From: Acidobacteriota bacterium
GTDB taxonomy: Bacteria > Acidobacteriota > HRBIN11
Assembly (NCBI GenBank): GCA_030550225.1
Contig: JAUQPV010000020.1
Location: 1 to 19,234 of the forward strand
Reading direction: 5' to 3'
Length of the DNA: 19,234 nt
Shown: positions 1 to 6,381 of the stretch, piece after piece
How the letters are laid out: each line of letters starts with the position of its first letter
How positions within the stretch are numbered: the stretch's first letter is position 1
Notes under the pieces: model-generated
What the model saw: the letters and a program-made list of their open reading frames with translations, nothing else
Told to the model about the DNA's origin: nothing
Database searches by the model: none
Program-made: the position numbers and the translations under genes

Positions 1-175
1 CCGTCCGACGGATCGACTCGGCCAGCTCCTGCAGGCTCCCGTCCTCGACTTGGCGACGGGGCTGGAGGGGATTCGGGTCGATCCGGTCGACCTCGATCTC
101 CTGGACGACCTGGGCCGGGACGCCTGTCTCAGGCATCAAGGCGTCCAGCCCACGACCCAGCGCGATGCGCTTCAT
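1..175 (-). CDS. parB: ParB chromosome-partitioning protein, N-terminal part (cut by window edge)
   Basis: ParB binds centromere-like parS sites, spreads on DNA and works with ParA to segregate the chromosome. Only the first 58 codons are inside the window. The protein starts MKRIALGRGLDALMPE, the typical ParB opening, and continues with VDRIDPNPLQPRR and LQELAESIRRT, matching the start of the ParB/Sulfiredoxin-like NTPase domain. An AGGAG lies 8 nt before the ATG, supporting this start. The start lies inside the 3' end of parA (47-nt overlap), so the two are almost certainly co-transcribed and translationally coupled. No parS-like 16-mer (TGTTTCACGTGAAACA type) was noticed in the window. Identity is secure from motifs and context, but the DNA-binding part is not visible. 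Confidence 0.93.
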   Translation of the reverse strand, partial: MKRIALGRGLDALMPETGVPAQVVQEIEVDRIDPNPLQPRRQVEDGSLQELAESIRRT

Positions 176-929
176 GATTCAGCAACTCCTTGGCGAGTTC
201 CAAATAAGCCTGGGCGCCCCGGGACCGGATGTCGTATAGGAAGATGGGCCGGCCGAAACTGGGCGCCTCGGCTAATCGGACGTTGCGGGGGATGACGGTC
301 TTCATGACGCGGTCGGGGAAGTGGGTCGTCAACTCTTGGCGGACCTGATACGCCAGGTTGGTGCGCTCATCGTACATCGTGAGGACGATGGCATGGAGCT
401 CCAACTCGGGGTTGTAGGCCCGGTGGATCCGGTCCATGGCCCGCAGGAGGGTCGCCAGGCCCTCCAGGGCAAAGTACTCGCACTGGATCGGGACGACCAA
501 ATAACGGGCGGCAGTCATCGCATTGATCGTAAGGACGCCCAAGGACGGCGGGGTATCGATCCAGATGAAGTCAAAGCGGGGGATGAGACCCTGGAGGGCT
601 CGCTGGAGGCAGTACGGCCAGTCTTCGACCTGCGGAAGTTCCAGGGTGATGCCGTACAAGTCCGGATGGGCCGGCAGGAGCCAGAGGTTCTCGACCTCCG
701 TCGGCACGCAGGCCTCCACGGCGGACTGCTCACCGATAAGGACCCGGTACGCATTCCGGGGTAGGTCCTGCGGCACGCCCAAATGACTGGTGGCATTGGC
801 CTGAGGGTCGACGTCGACGACGAGGACCCGCCGGCCGGCGATGGCCATCGCCGTCGCCACGTTCACGACGGTCGTGGTCTTCCCGACGCCGCCCTTCTGG
901 TTGGCCACGACGTAGCGAATGCACGGCAC
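129..929 (-). CDS. parA: ParA/Soj chromosome-partitioning ATPase
   Basis: This is a Walker-type ATPase of the ParA/MinD family (266 aa) that forms ATP-dependent dimers on the nucleoid and drives ParB-parS movement. Visible motifs are the deviant Walker A KGGVGKTT (residues 12-19), VLVVDVDPQANATSHLG (about 36-51), the Walker B-like FDFIWIDTPPSLG (about 119-131), and the C-terminal VIPRNVRLAEAPSFGRPI typical of Soj-type ParA. I place the start at a GTG (927-929), because the family begins almost directly before the YVVANQKGG strand and a GAGGG lies about 9 nt upstream. A longer in-frame ATG at 1028 would add 33 residues read from intergenic repeat DNA and is unlikely. It overlaps parB by 47 nt. 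The short N-terminus without a DNA-binding extension suggests the chromosomal Soj type rather than a plasmid type Ia. Confidence 0.95.
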   Translation of the reverse strand: MPCIRYVVANQKGGVGKTTTVVNVATAMAIAGRRVLVVDVDPQANATSHLGVPQDLPRNAYRVLIGEQSAVEACVPTEVENLWLLPAHPDLYGITLELPQVEDWPYCLQRALQGLIPRFDFIWIDTPPSLGVLTINAMTAARYLVVPIQCEYFALEGLATLLRAMDRIHRAYNPELELHAIVLTMYDERTNLAYQVRQELTTHFPDRVMKTVIPRNVRLAEAPSFGRPIFLYDIRSRGAQAYLELAKELLNHEAHRAGSWAGRLDA

Positions 930-947
930 CCGACCGATCCCTCGCGC

Positions 948-1040
948 AGGTCCTGGGTGTTCGGTGTTAGGTCCTGGGTGTCGGGTGTTGGGTTCTTGAA
1001 AAAAGACCGAACACCCAGCACCCAACACCTAACACCCAGG
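948..1040. repeat. Inverted pair of GGTGTTCGG-family repeats between the zinc-ribbon gene and parA
   Basis: The 130-bp gap is largely made of GGTGTT/AACACC words. A 20-bp left arm (973-992, CCTGGGTGTCGGGTGTTGGG) is complementary to the right arm (1021-1040) at 18 of 20 positions. The loop is about 28 nt and contains an A-run. Extra partial copies lie at 953-972 and 1008-1020. In the leftward transcript this gives a strong hairpin upstream of parA. Related words recur at 5977-6031, 11157-11229 and 15766-15785. It could act as a transcript stabiliser, a weak terminator or a repeat-element remnant; the sequence does not decide. Confidence 0.75.
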
Positions 1041-1059
1041 CACCGACACTGAAGAACTG

Positions 1060-1797
1060 TCACTCGGTGACCGTCACCGACTGGGCCCATTCAGGGAGGA
1101 ACAAGATGCGCTGACAATTCTCACAGACGACCAAGTCCTCCATCATCAGCAGGGACTGATACAACCGAGGGCGAAGTTGCACGTGGCACGCCCCGCACAC
1201 CTGATCCCGGACTTCCGCCAAGGCCATCCCACCCCGATTTTGGGCGATGCGCTCGTACATCTGAAGGAGTGTCCGGGGAAGCCGCTGGGCAAAAGCGTCC
1301 CGCTCGGCCCGAAGCCGCTGGACCTGGGCCTCCAGGTCTCGTTGTTCCTGCTGGACTTGAGCGACCTGGCGGTCCAGGTCCCGGAGCTGGGCCTGAGCTT
1401 CCGCTTCCAGGGCCTTCCAGGCTTGAAAGGCCTTGTCTTCCCTCTCCATCCACTCGAGGAGCTCGTCCTCCATCTGCCGGATCCGGTGGCGGACGTCCTC
1501 GATCTTCAAGAGCGTCTCGGTATACTCCCGATTGCTCTTGGCCTGCCGGGCCGCACTCTGGAGATGCTCGATCTGCTGTTCGAGTTTGGCGACCTGGAGT
1601 TCCTTTTCCTCCCGCTTCTGGCGGGTCGTCCGCCAGGCCTGGTGGGCCTCTTCTAATTTTTGCTGAATCTGCTGACGGAGGGCCTGAAGCGCCTGAAGCC
1701 GCAGGGGATACGCCTCGAGGCGCTGAACCTGCTCAGCGAGTTGACAGTCCCACTGATAGAGTTGAATCAGCCATTGAAGCTGTTCGGCTGTCGTCAT
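1060..1797 (-). CDS. C4-type zinc-ribbon, coiled-coil protein (DUF164/zf-RING_7-like)
   Basis: This is a 245-aa protein with a long, heptad-rich helical body (about residues 15-175, very rich in Q, E, R, L and A) followed by a C-terminal zinc ribbon. The cysteines pair as CGAC (C201, C204) and CENC (C225, C228), with HVQLRP after the first knuckle. This architecture is typical of the conserved bacterial 'C4-type zinc ribbon domain' proteins, whose precise role is poorly defined; binding to nucleic acid or to a nucleotide enzyme has been suggested for relatives. Full length for the family. The ATG at 1797 is preceded directly by GGTGAGGG, so spacing is short, but no better start is seen. It lies 38 nt downstream of the tRNA on the same strand and 130 nt upstream of parA, so it may be transcribed from the tRNA promoter. 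The family call is firm; the function is unknown. Confidence 0.85.
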   Translation of the reverse strand: MTTAEQLQWLIQLYQWDCQLAEQVQRLEAYPLRLQALQALRQQIQQKLEEAHQAWRTTRQKREEKELQVAKLEQQIEHLQSAARQAKSNREYTETLLKIEDVRHRIRQMEDELLEWMEREDKAFQAWKALEAEAQAQLRDLDRQVAQVQQEQRDLEAQVQRLRAERDAFAQRLPRTLLQMYERIAQNRGGMALAEVRDQVCGACHVQLRPRLYQSLLMMEDLVVCENCQRILFLPEWAQSVTVTE

Positions 1798-1834
1798 CCC
1801 TCACCAGCTTCCGTGGATCGGTAGGATAAAAGTC

Positions 1835-1910
1835 TGGTGCGCCCGCCAGGACTCGAACCCGGAACCTCCCGGTTATGAGCCGGTGGCTCTCCCTGTTGAG
1901 CTACGGGCGC
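1835..1910 (-). tRNA. tRNA with CAU anticodon (elongator tRNA-Met, or tRNA-Ile2)
   Basis: A complete 73-nt cloverleaf plus an encoded CCA (1835-1837). The acceptor is GCGCCCG/CGGGCGC with discriminator A. The D stem is GCTC/GAGC, the anticodon loop is CTCATAA, the variable loop has 5 nt, and the T arm is CCGGG-TTCGAGT-CCTGG with one G-U pair. The anticodon is CAU. It is not the initiator: position 1 pairs with 72, and the anticodon stem lacks three stacked G-C pairs of initiator type. Elongator Met and the lysidine-modified Ile2 cannot be separated by eye. One oddity is an A-G mismatch at position 27:43, leaving a 4-bp anticodon stem. Confidence 0.95.
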
Positions 1911-1984
1911 ACGTCGGAAGGTCCGGTCGGTCGACCCCAAGCCGGGATTCGGCCGGACCGTCGAGACCGCACCCTCAATAAGGT

Positions 1985-2012
1985 AGTTTAACGACCGCGG
2001 GAAACTTTTCAA
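1985..2012 (-). promoter_or_regulatory. Candidate sigma-70 promoter for the tRNA (and zinc-ribbon gene)
   Basis: On the minus strand, TTGAAA (2007-2012, 5 of 6 to consensus) is followed after 16 nt by TAAACT (1985-1990, 4 of 6). This would start transcription around 1978, roughly 70 nt before the mature tRNA 5' end. It lies in a locally AT-richer patch of otherwise GC-rich DNA. Confidence 0.45.
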
Positions 2013-2058
2013 GGCTTCCGATGCCTTATGACGGCGGGATGACGGGATGCCGGGACAG

Positions 2059-2096
2059 AAAAGGCGTTCGTCCGGCCGGACTCGACGGGTCGACGC
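2059..2096 (-). terminator. Possible intrinsic terminator after rpoD
   Basis: Read leftward, GGCGT (2092-2096) pairs with ACGCC (2063-2067), with an internal GTCCGGCCGGAC palindrome in the loop, followed by TTTT (2059-2062). It sits 20-57 nt past the rpoD stop. The outer stem is only 5 bp and the T tract is short, so this is a moderate call. Confidence 0.4.
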
Positions 2097-2115
2097 CGTC
2101 ACGTTCGTCACGCCC

Positions 2116-3810
2116 TCATCGCAGGAAGCTCTTAAGGCGGCGGGCCCGCAAGGGATGACGCAGTTTCCGAAGGGCCTTCGCCTCGATCTGACGGATGCGC
2201 TCCCGGGTGACGGCAAAGCTCTGGCCGACCTCCTCGAGGGTGCGCTCCAAGCCGTCACCGAGGCCGAAGCGCATCTTGAGGACCATCTCCTCACGGGGGG
2301 ACAGCTGGCGAAGGACCCAGTCGGTCTCCTGCTGGAGGCACTGACGGAGGGCCGCCTCCTCGGGGAGGGGGATCAGACGGTCTTCCAGGAAGTCCTCCAG
2401 ACGGGTATCGCCGTCGTCGCCGACGGGGGTCTCCAGGGAGACGGGCTCCTGAGTGACCTTCAGGATTTTCTGAATCTTGGAGACGGGCATCCCCAACCGT
2501 TCGGCGATTTCCGCTTGCGTCGGGTCTCGGCCCAGTTCCTGGATGAGGTCCCGGGTCGTACGGGCGATCTTATTGACCGTCTCGATCATGTGGACGGGAA
2601 TCCGGATCGTGCGGGCCTGGTCGGCGATGGCCCGGGTGATGGATTGGCGGATCCACCACGTGGCGTATGTCGAGAACTTAAAGCCCCGCTTGTACTCGAA
2701 CTTCTCGACGGCCTTCATAAGGCCGATGTTCCCCTCCTGGATGAGGTCCAGGAAGTGGAGGCCCCGGTTGACGTACTTCTTGGCGATGCTGACGACCAGC
2801 CGCAGGTTGGCCTCGACGAGCTCACTCTTGGCCCGTTCCATCTCCTCCCGCTCGCGGAGGATGGTCTCGTAATTCTTCCGGAGGGTCTCGTAGCTGATCC
2901 CCATCTCCCGTTCCAGGGCCCGGATTTGCTGACGGATCCGGCGGATTTCGGTCTGAACCACACCCGGATTGCCGTTGGCGCTACTCTGGCGCATGGCCTG
3001 GAGCTTGTCCAGGCGTTCCCACATCTGCTCGAACTGCTGGACCGTCTGACCGACCCGTTCGATGAACCGCTTCTGGGTTTCTTGGTTAAAGCCGATCTGG
3101 CACATCAGACGAGCGATCCGAGCGCGGGTCTGGTGGATCTGGTTTCGATACCGACGATTCTGGTCGGCATCCCCGTTCGGCTGGACACAGCGGTAGATTT
3201 CTAACATGTGATGGAACTGGCGCTCGATTTCTTCCAGGATGGGCATGACCTCGACGTAGCGTTTTTCCATATTGATGGGCTTGCCGAACTCGTCGTGGTG
3301 GTCGACCAGCTTAGCCAGGAACTTGGGGTTTTTCCGGAGCCGGGCCAGGTAGCCCAAGACTTCCCGGATCGTCACGGGCGAGGAGTACAGGGCTCGGAGC
3401 ATGCGGTCGCGGTGTTGTTCGATCCGGCGGGCGATAGCGATCTCCCCCTCCCGGGTCAGGAGGGGCACGACGCCCATCTCCCGGAGGTACATCTTCACGG
3501 GGTCGGCCATGCGGGCTTCCCGGGCCTCGGCGTCTTCCTCCAGGAGTTCCTCCGGGACGCTTTGACGAAGGGGAACGTGTTCTAACTCGTCCAGGTCGGC
3601 CGGAAGCCCCAGGTCGATGATGTCATCCACGTCGAAGGTGTCCAGGGACACCAGCCAGTCCCCGACTTCCCCGACGCCGTCGTCACCCTCCTCCATAGCC
3701 ATGCCCAGGAGTTCCGAGGGCAAGGCCGCCTCCGAGGGACCCCGTTTCTTCTTCCGACGACGCTTCCGGTCTGGCTCGTTCCAGTCTGGCGCAGGTCCGA
3801 TGAACGACAA
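2116..3810 (-). CDS. rpoD: Primary RNA polymerase sigma factor RpoD (sigma-70/SigA)
   Basis: Group 1 sigma factor that directs RNA polymerase to housekeeping promoters. From the longer possible start it is 566 aa. Region 1.2 is DPVKMYLREMGVVPLLTREGE (about 105-125). A large helical non-conserved region spans about 140-325. Region 2 runs about 332-405 (LVEANLRLVVSIAKKYVNRG, then DLIQEGNIGLMKAVEKFEYK, FSTYATWWIRQSITRAI). Region 3 is about 408-460. Region 4 runs about 490-556, with the helix-turn-helix TLEEVGQSFAVTRERIRQIE. The first 30 residues carry a basic KRRRKKKRG stretch, and the following acidic part (FDVDDIIDLGLP) only loosely resembles region 1.1. I prefer the TTG start at 3810, because AGGAGG lies 6 nt before it. 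The ATG two codons earlier (3814-3816) directly abuts that AGGAGG. No dnaG neighbour is present. Confidence 0.97.
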   Translation of the reverse strand: MSFIGPAPDWNEPDRKRRRKKKRGPSEAALPSELLGMAMEEGDDGVGEVGDWLVSLDTFDVDDIIDLGLPADLDELEHVPLRQSVPEELLEEDAEAREARMADPVKMYLREMGVVPLLTREGEIAIARRIEQHRDRMLRALYSSPVTIREVLGYLARLRKNPKFLAKLVDHHDEFGKPINMEKRYVEVMPILEEIERQFHHMLEIYRCVQPNGDADQNRRYRNQIHQTRARIARLMCQIGFNQETQKRFIERVGQTVQQFEQMWERLDKLQAMRQSSANGNPGVVQTEIRRIRQQIRALEREMGISYETLRKNYETILREREEMERAKSELVEANLRLVVSIAKKYVNRGLHFLDLIQEGNIGLMKAVEKFEYKRGFKFSTYATWWIRQSITRAIADQARTIRIPVHMIETVNKIARTTRDLIQELGRDPTQAEIAERLGMPVSKIQKILKVTQEPVSLETPVGDDGDTRLEDFLEDRLIPLPEEAALRQCLQQETDWVLRQLSPREEMVLKMRFGLGDGLERTLEEVGQSFAVTRERIRQIEAKALRKLRHPLRARRLKSFLR

Positions 3811-3822
3811 GACCATCCTCCT
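3808..3822 (-). promoter_or_regulatory. rpoD ribosome binding site that decides the start
   Basis: AGGAGG (complement of 3817-3822) is followed immediately by ATG (3814-3816) and, 6 nt downstream, by an in-frame TTG (3808-3810). Zero spacing is unsuitable for initiation at the ATG, so the TTG is the better start and the protein is probably 564 aa. Confidence 0.55.
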
Positions 3823-3976
3823 GGACGGAGAGTCCTATCGGCGCAGTGCGGGGTCAAGGAACGCCGGTTCCCGCCAGCGGGGGCCGGTCGAGGTGCCGAA
3901 CTGATCGACCTTCTGACGGCCTGGTACGTCGACCCGCCGCTTCATCACCCGGCCTTTGCAGGGGGTTCGAACTAAA

Positions 3977-4005
3977 TATATAAGCCCCCTATGGAGCCTT
4001 GGCAA
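3977..4005 (-). promoter_or_regulatory. Candidate rpoD promoter overlapping the end of thiG
   Basis: On the minus strand, TTGCCA (4000-4005, 5 of 6) and TATATA (3977-3982, 4 of 6) are separated by exactly 17 nt, within an AT-rich island. The -35 is inside the thiG coding end and the -10 is just past its stop. This gives rpoD its own promoter with a leader of roughly 160 nt. The leader (3811-3970) has no gene but contains a GGAAC-GCCG-GTTCC hairpin (3859-3872) and a GC-rich CCCGC/GCGGG stem. Confidence 0.45.
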
Positions 4006-4825
4006 CCGACGTCCATTCGATACGGCCCTCCATCGGACTGGAGGGCCGGGCGTAAAATTGCTTGGGGATCCGACCCGCCCGGTAGGCCATACGGCCGGCC
4101 TCGACGGCCCAGCGCATGGCCAGGGCCATGCGGACCGGGTCTTGCGCCCGGGCGACGGCCGTATTCAAGAGGACCCCGTCACAGCCCAGCTCCATGGCGA
4201 TGGCCACGTCAGAGGCCGTCCCTACACCAGCGTCCACGATGACGGGGACCCGGGCCTGCTCGACGATCAGACGAATGTTGTATGGATTTAAGATGCCCAT
4301 CCCAGAGCCAATGGGGGCCCCCAGGGGCATGACGGCCGCACAGCCGATGTCTTGGAGTTTCCGGGCCACGACGGGGTCGTCCGTCGTGTAGGGCAAGACC
4401 GTGAAGCCGTCCCGGACCAGCTCCTCGGCCGCCTTCAGGAGTTCCTCGACATCGGGCCAGAGGGTCTCGTCGTCGCCGATGACCTCCAGCTTGACCCAGT
4501 CCGTCCCGAAGGCCTCCCGGGCCAATCGGGCCAGCAGGACGGCCTCCCGGGCCGTGTACGACCCCGCCGTGTTCGGAAGGATGAATAGACCCGCCGACTG
4601 GAGCAGGCTCAACAGGTCATAGGGTGACCGCTCCCGCAGGTTCACCCGCCGGACGGCGACCGTCACGACTTCGGCCCCGGCCGCTTGGATGGCCCGGAGC
4701 ATGACCTCCGGGTTCGGATAGTGGGCAGACCCCAGGATGAGACGAGAGCGGAACGTGCGGTCCCCAATCCGCAGGGGGTCGTCCGATCCGAGGGCTTCTA
4801 TGGACTTTTCGGTCGGTGCATTCAT
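3989..4825 (-). CDS. thiG: Thiazole synthase ThiG
   Basis: ThiG makes the thiazole phosphate half of thiamin from 1-deoxyxylulose 5-phosphate, dehydroglycine and ThiS-thiocarboxylate, in the cytoplasm. The 278-aa TIM-barrel protein shows the family core: FRSRLILGSAHYPNPEVM (about 25-42), VTVAVRRVN (54-62), LPNTAGSYTAREAV (about 83-96), DWVKLEVIGD with the Schiff-base lysine at K112, LPYTTDDP, AAVMPLGAPIGSG (phosphate loop), and VIVDAGVGTASDVAIAMELGCDGVLLNTA. The usual LGTGKY stretch reads LGSAHY, a modest variation. The ATG at 4825 has only a weak Shine-Dalgarno match (GGACCTCTC). No thiS, thiH/thiO or thiE is adjacent. No TPP-riboswitch consensus is visible in the 153-bp upstream gap. Confidence 0.95.
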   Translation of the reverse strand: MNAPTEKSIEALGSDDPLRIGDRTFRSRLILGSAHYPNPEVMLRAIQAAGAEVVTVAVRRVNLRERSPYDLLSLLQSAGLFILPNTAGSYTAREAVLLARLAREAFGTDWVKLEVIGDDETLWPDVEELLKAAEELVRDGFTVLPYTTDDPVVARKLQDIGCAAVMPLGAPIGSGMGILNPYNIRLIVEQARVPVIVDAGVGTASDVAIAMELGCDGVLLNTAVARAQDPVRMALAMRWAVEAGRMAYRAGRIPKQFYARPSSPMEGRIEWTSVAKAP

Positions 4826-4920
4826 GAGAGGTCCGATCCGCCGGAGACAGGCTTCCGGCTTAAATATAGGTATGGCCCCTGGGAACGGCTACCCTCCGTC
4901 CCTTCAAACAATCGTCCGCT

Positions 4921-4963
4921 CCGAAGGGTCGGGAAAGCCGATCGGATCGGGATCCTCCGGGAC
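4921..4963. repeat. Copy 1 of an interspersed hairpin-prone repeat (partner at 15569-15611)
   Basis: This 43-bp segment just beyond the trpC stop shares a block (CGAAGGGTCGG-AAAGCCGATC, one difference) and a similarly placed GGGAT-C-C-CG-GACC tail with 15569-15611 downstream of valS. Outer GGTC/GACC and inner GGATC/GATCC complementarity allow a nested hairpin. The rest of the 4826-4978 gap holds no gene. A TATATT on the minus strand near 4860-4867 could be a -10 for thiG, but no good -35 accompanies it. Confidence 0.5.
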
Positions 4964-4978
4964 CAAGGGCCTATGGGA

Positions 4979-5791
4979 TTACAACGCCTGAAGCCAAGCC
5001 TGGAGGACTTCCCAGGGCCGGTCGGACCGCATGAACGCCGTACCGACCAAGAAGTGTCGAAGCCCCTCGGCTGTGTAACGCCGCAGGGCCTCCGGTGTCT
5101 CGAGACCGCTCTCGACGACGACGATGGCGTCCTCGGGCCACTCGACCTGCTCATAGACCCGCAGGGCATGCCAGGGGTCTACGGCCAGGGTCTCCAAGTC
5201 TCGATTGTTGATACCGATACAGCGGTACCCCATGTCCAAGCCCTGGCGGGCCTCGTCGGCCGTGAAGACTTCGTACAGGACGTCCACGTGCGCGGCGCGG
5301 GCCATCTCCAAGACCCGCCGGAGGGTCGAGACGTCCAACAGGCGGCCGATGACAAGGACGGCCGACGCCCCGGCACAGGCAGCCTCGACGACCTGAAGGG
5401 GGTCGACGATAAAGTCTTTCCGCAGGACCGGGATCGAGACGGCCGCCGTGACCCGCCGCAGGTCGTCCATCGCTCCCAGGAAATAGAGGGGCTCCGTGAG
5501 GACGGACACAGCCGACGCCCCAGCGGTCTGGTAGCCCCGGGCGATAGCCTCGACGTCGGCCTCGGCTTGAAGCGTTCCGGCCGAAGGGGCCCGACGTTTG
5601 ACCTCGGCGATGACGTGGACGGGGGCCGGACGGCGCAAATGCGCCGACCACGACGGGGGGACCGACCGACGCTGGCTCCGAGCCCGCCAGTAAGCCAGAC
5701 CCAGCTCCCGGAGGGCCTGCGCCCGAGCGTGACTGTGTCGAAGGACCTCCGTCAGCCATGACGTCGAAGGAGATACCGATCCAGCCACCAT
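4979..5791 (-). CDS. trpC: Indole-3-glycerol phosphate synthase TrpC
   Basis: TrpC closes the indole ring of indole-3-glycerol phosphate in tryptophan synthesis. The 270-aa beta/alpha barrel shows the catalytic set: IAEVKRRAPSAG (E63, K65; S/A-P-S phosphate region), VLRKDFI (K125), VLYEVF (E174), GINNRDLET (N195-N196) and VVVESG (S228), then the phosphate-binding FLVGTAFM at the C-terminus. I chose the ATG at 5789-5791, with GGAG 8 nt upstream. The frame stays open to 6196, but that extension translates GATTGCG and GCATCC intergenic repeats and is not protein-like. No other trp genes are adjacent, so the pathway is dispersed. It is a monofunctional form, with no TrpF fusion. It reads leftward, divergent from the PHP gene. 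Confidence 0.95.
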   Translation of the reverse strand: MVAGSVSPSTSWLTEVLRHSHARAQALRELGLAYWRARSQRRSVPPSWSAHLRRPAPVHVIAEVKRRAPSAGTLQAEADVEAIARGYQTAGASAVSVLTEPLYFLGAMDDLRRVTAAVSIPVLRKDFIVDPLQVVEAACAGASAVLVIGRLLDVSTLRRVLEMARAAHVDVLYEVFTADEARQGLDMGYRCIGINNRDLETLAVDPWHALRVYEQVEWPEDAIVVVESGLETPEALRRYTAEGLRHFLVGTAFMRSDRPWEVLQAWLQAL

Positions 5792-5813
5792 CGGACTGAC
5801 TCCGAGGGAAATA

Positions 5814-5844
5814 GGATGCAGGATACAGGATGCAAGATGCAAGG
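5814..5844. repeat. GCATCC/GGATGC-family short repeat cluster
   Basis: Near-tandem 8- to 9-nt words (GGATGCA-GGATACA-GGATGCA-AGATGCA) lie 23 nt upstream of trpC. The same family occurs in the opposite sense at 16711-16753 and in this sense at the very end of hutH (18345-18362). Confidence 0.7.
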
Positions 5845-5851
5845 TACGGGA

Positions 5852-5935
5852 GCGGGATGGGATTACGGATTGCGAATTGCGGATTGCGAATTGAAGATTG
5901 GGTGTGCTCGGTATGGGCAAACTCGATGAGGTTAT
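5852..5935 (+). repeat. Left arm of a long inverted repeat flanking a 446-bp spacer
   Basis: Positions 5876-5935 are the reverse complement of 6382-6441 with a single mismatch in 60 bp (G at 5910 versus the pairing base for A). The match resumes outward (GCGG-ATGGGATT) after a 14-bp GATTGCG-type expansion present only in this arm. The inner 36 nt of the arm (GGGTGTGCTCGGTATGGGCA and onward) is unique sequence rather than simple repeat. The inner end carries a GGTTAT-CGGG-ATAACC hairpin (5930-5945). Confidence 0.9.
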
Positions 5936-5976
5936 CGGGATAACCCAAGTTGCTACCGACCGGGCCAAATACAGTT

Positions 5977-6031
5977 TTCGGTGTTCGGGATTCGGGGACA
6001 GGGGACCGAACATCCAACACCGAACACCGAA
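5977..6031. repeat. Inverted GGTGTTCGG-family pair inside the spacer
   Basis: TTCGGTGTTCGG (5977-5988) is perfectly complementary to CCGAACACCGAA (6020-6031), with a 31-nt loop carrying further GATTCGGGG/ACCGAAC words. Same family as 948-1040 and 11157-11229. Confidence 0.75.
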
Positions 6032-6244
6032 GACCGAGACTTGGCCTCTGCGGGGTCGAAGACGGCAAGTTGAGTTATTTTGATCGCAAACCACCCGTGC
6101 AGGGTGTCTATGGAACATGGTCGGAGCCGGAAGAGGCGTCGCCGAGGCCCTGGCCTCCATCCCGTCCCCATTCCCCCTTGGTCTTTTTCGGGCCATGGAA
6201 AAAGTCGATCGGATGCTACTGCTTCATCCATTTTTGATTTGATG

Positions 6245-6302
6245 TTTGTAGTGCGGCGCCGCGTCGCCGCATGAGAAGCGCAATAAATTGCGCTACTACA
6301 AA
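6245..6302. repeat. 58-bp three-way-junction (double-hairpin) palindrome
   Basis: The outer stem TTTGTAGT (6245-6252) pairs perfectly with ACTACAAA (6295-6302). Inside sit two independent hairpins: GCGGCG/CGCCGC (6253-6258 with 6265-6270) and AGCGCAAT/ATTGCGCT (6277-6284 with 6287-6294), separated by ATGAGA. Every stem is perfect. This is typical in design of REP/BIME-like or small MITE-like palindromic units. It has no coding potential. Confidence 0.85.
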
Positions 6303-6326
6303 CCTTGAGATGGACAAAGCACTACT

Positions 6327-6354
6327 TTTACGAACCGAACGGCTCTGCTAAAAT
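6327..6354 (+). promoter_or_regulatory. Candidate extended -10 promoter for the PHP gene
   Basis: TGCTAAAAT (TG plus one base plus TAAAAT, 5 of 6 to consensus; -10 at 6349-6354) with a weak TTTACG -35 (6327-6332, spacer 16). Start would be near 6361, about 130 nt before the PHP start codon, so the transcript includes the right arm of the long inverted repeat. The 17 nt before the TG-rich part recur at 15607-15623. Confidence 0.4.
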
Positions 6355-6381
6355 GCCTCCCATGGGTGGCTTGCTATCCAA

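Larger units (their letters stand above)
5936..6381. other. 446-bp spacer enclosed by the inverted arms, no convincing gene
   Basis: I see no protein-like reading frame here: frames across it are short and translate palindromes. It holds the GGTGTTCGG inverted pair (5977-6031), a CACCC/GGGTG hairpin around 6092-6107, a CTTTTTC/GAAAAAG hairpin (6183-6204), the three-way-junction palindrome (6245-6302) and a rightward extended -10 promoter (6349-6354). Base composition is clearly more AT-rich from about 6200 to 6390 than in the neighbouring genes. Confidence 0.6.

Noticed and set aside
2047..3204. 385-codon plus-strand open frame opposite rpoD
   Set aside because: It is the mirror of a GC-rich gene; the RpoD frame has full sigma-70 domains while this one is compositional noise.
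4826..4978. TPP riboswitch upstream of thiG
   Set aside because: No CTGAGA-type or CTGATCTGGATAATACCAG-like THI consensus in either orientation as read by eye.
4685..5761. 358-codon plus-strand frame opposite trpC and the start of thiG
   Set aside because: Crosses two real genes and the gap between them, with no recognisable motif.
5152..6196. Long open frames extending upstream of trpC (to 6068 and 6196)
   Set aside because: The extension translates GATTGCG, GCATCC and GGTGTTCGG repeats, and the alternative frame is an out-of-frame shadow of trpC.
5936..6381. Insertion sequence between the long inverted arms
   Set aside because: No transposase frame and no clear target-site duplication; retained only as a possible non-autonomous or invertible element.
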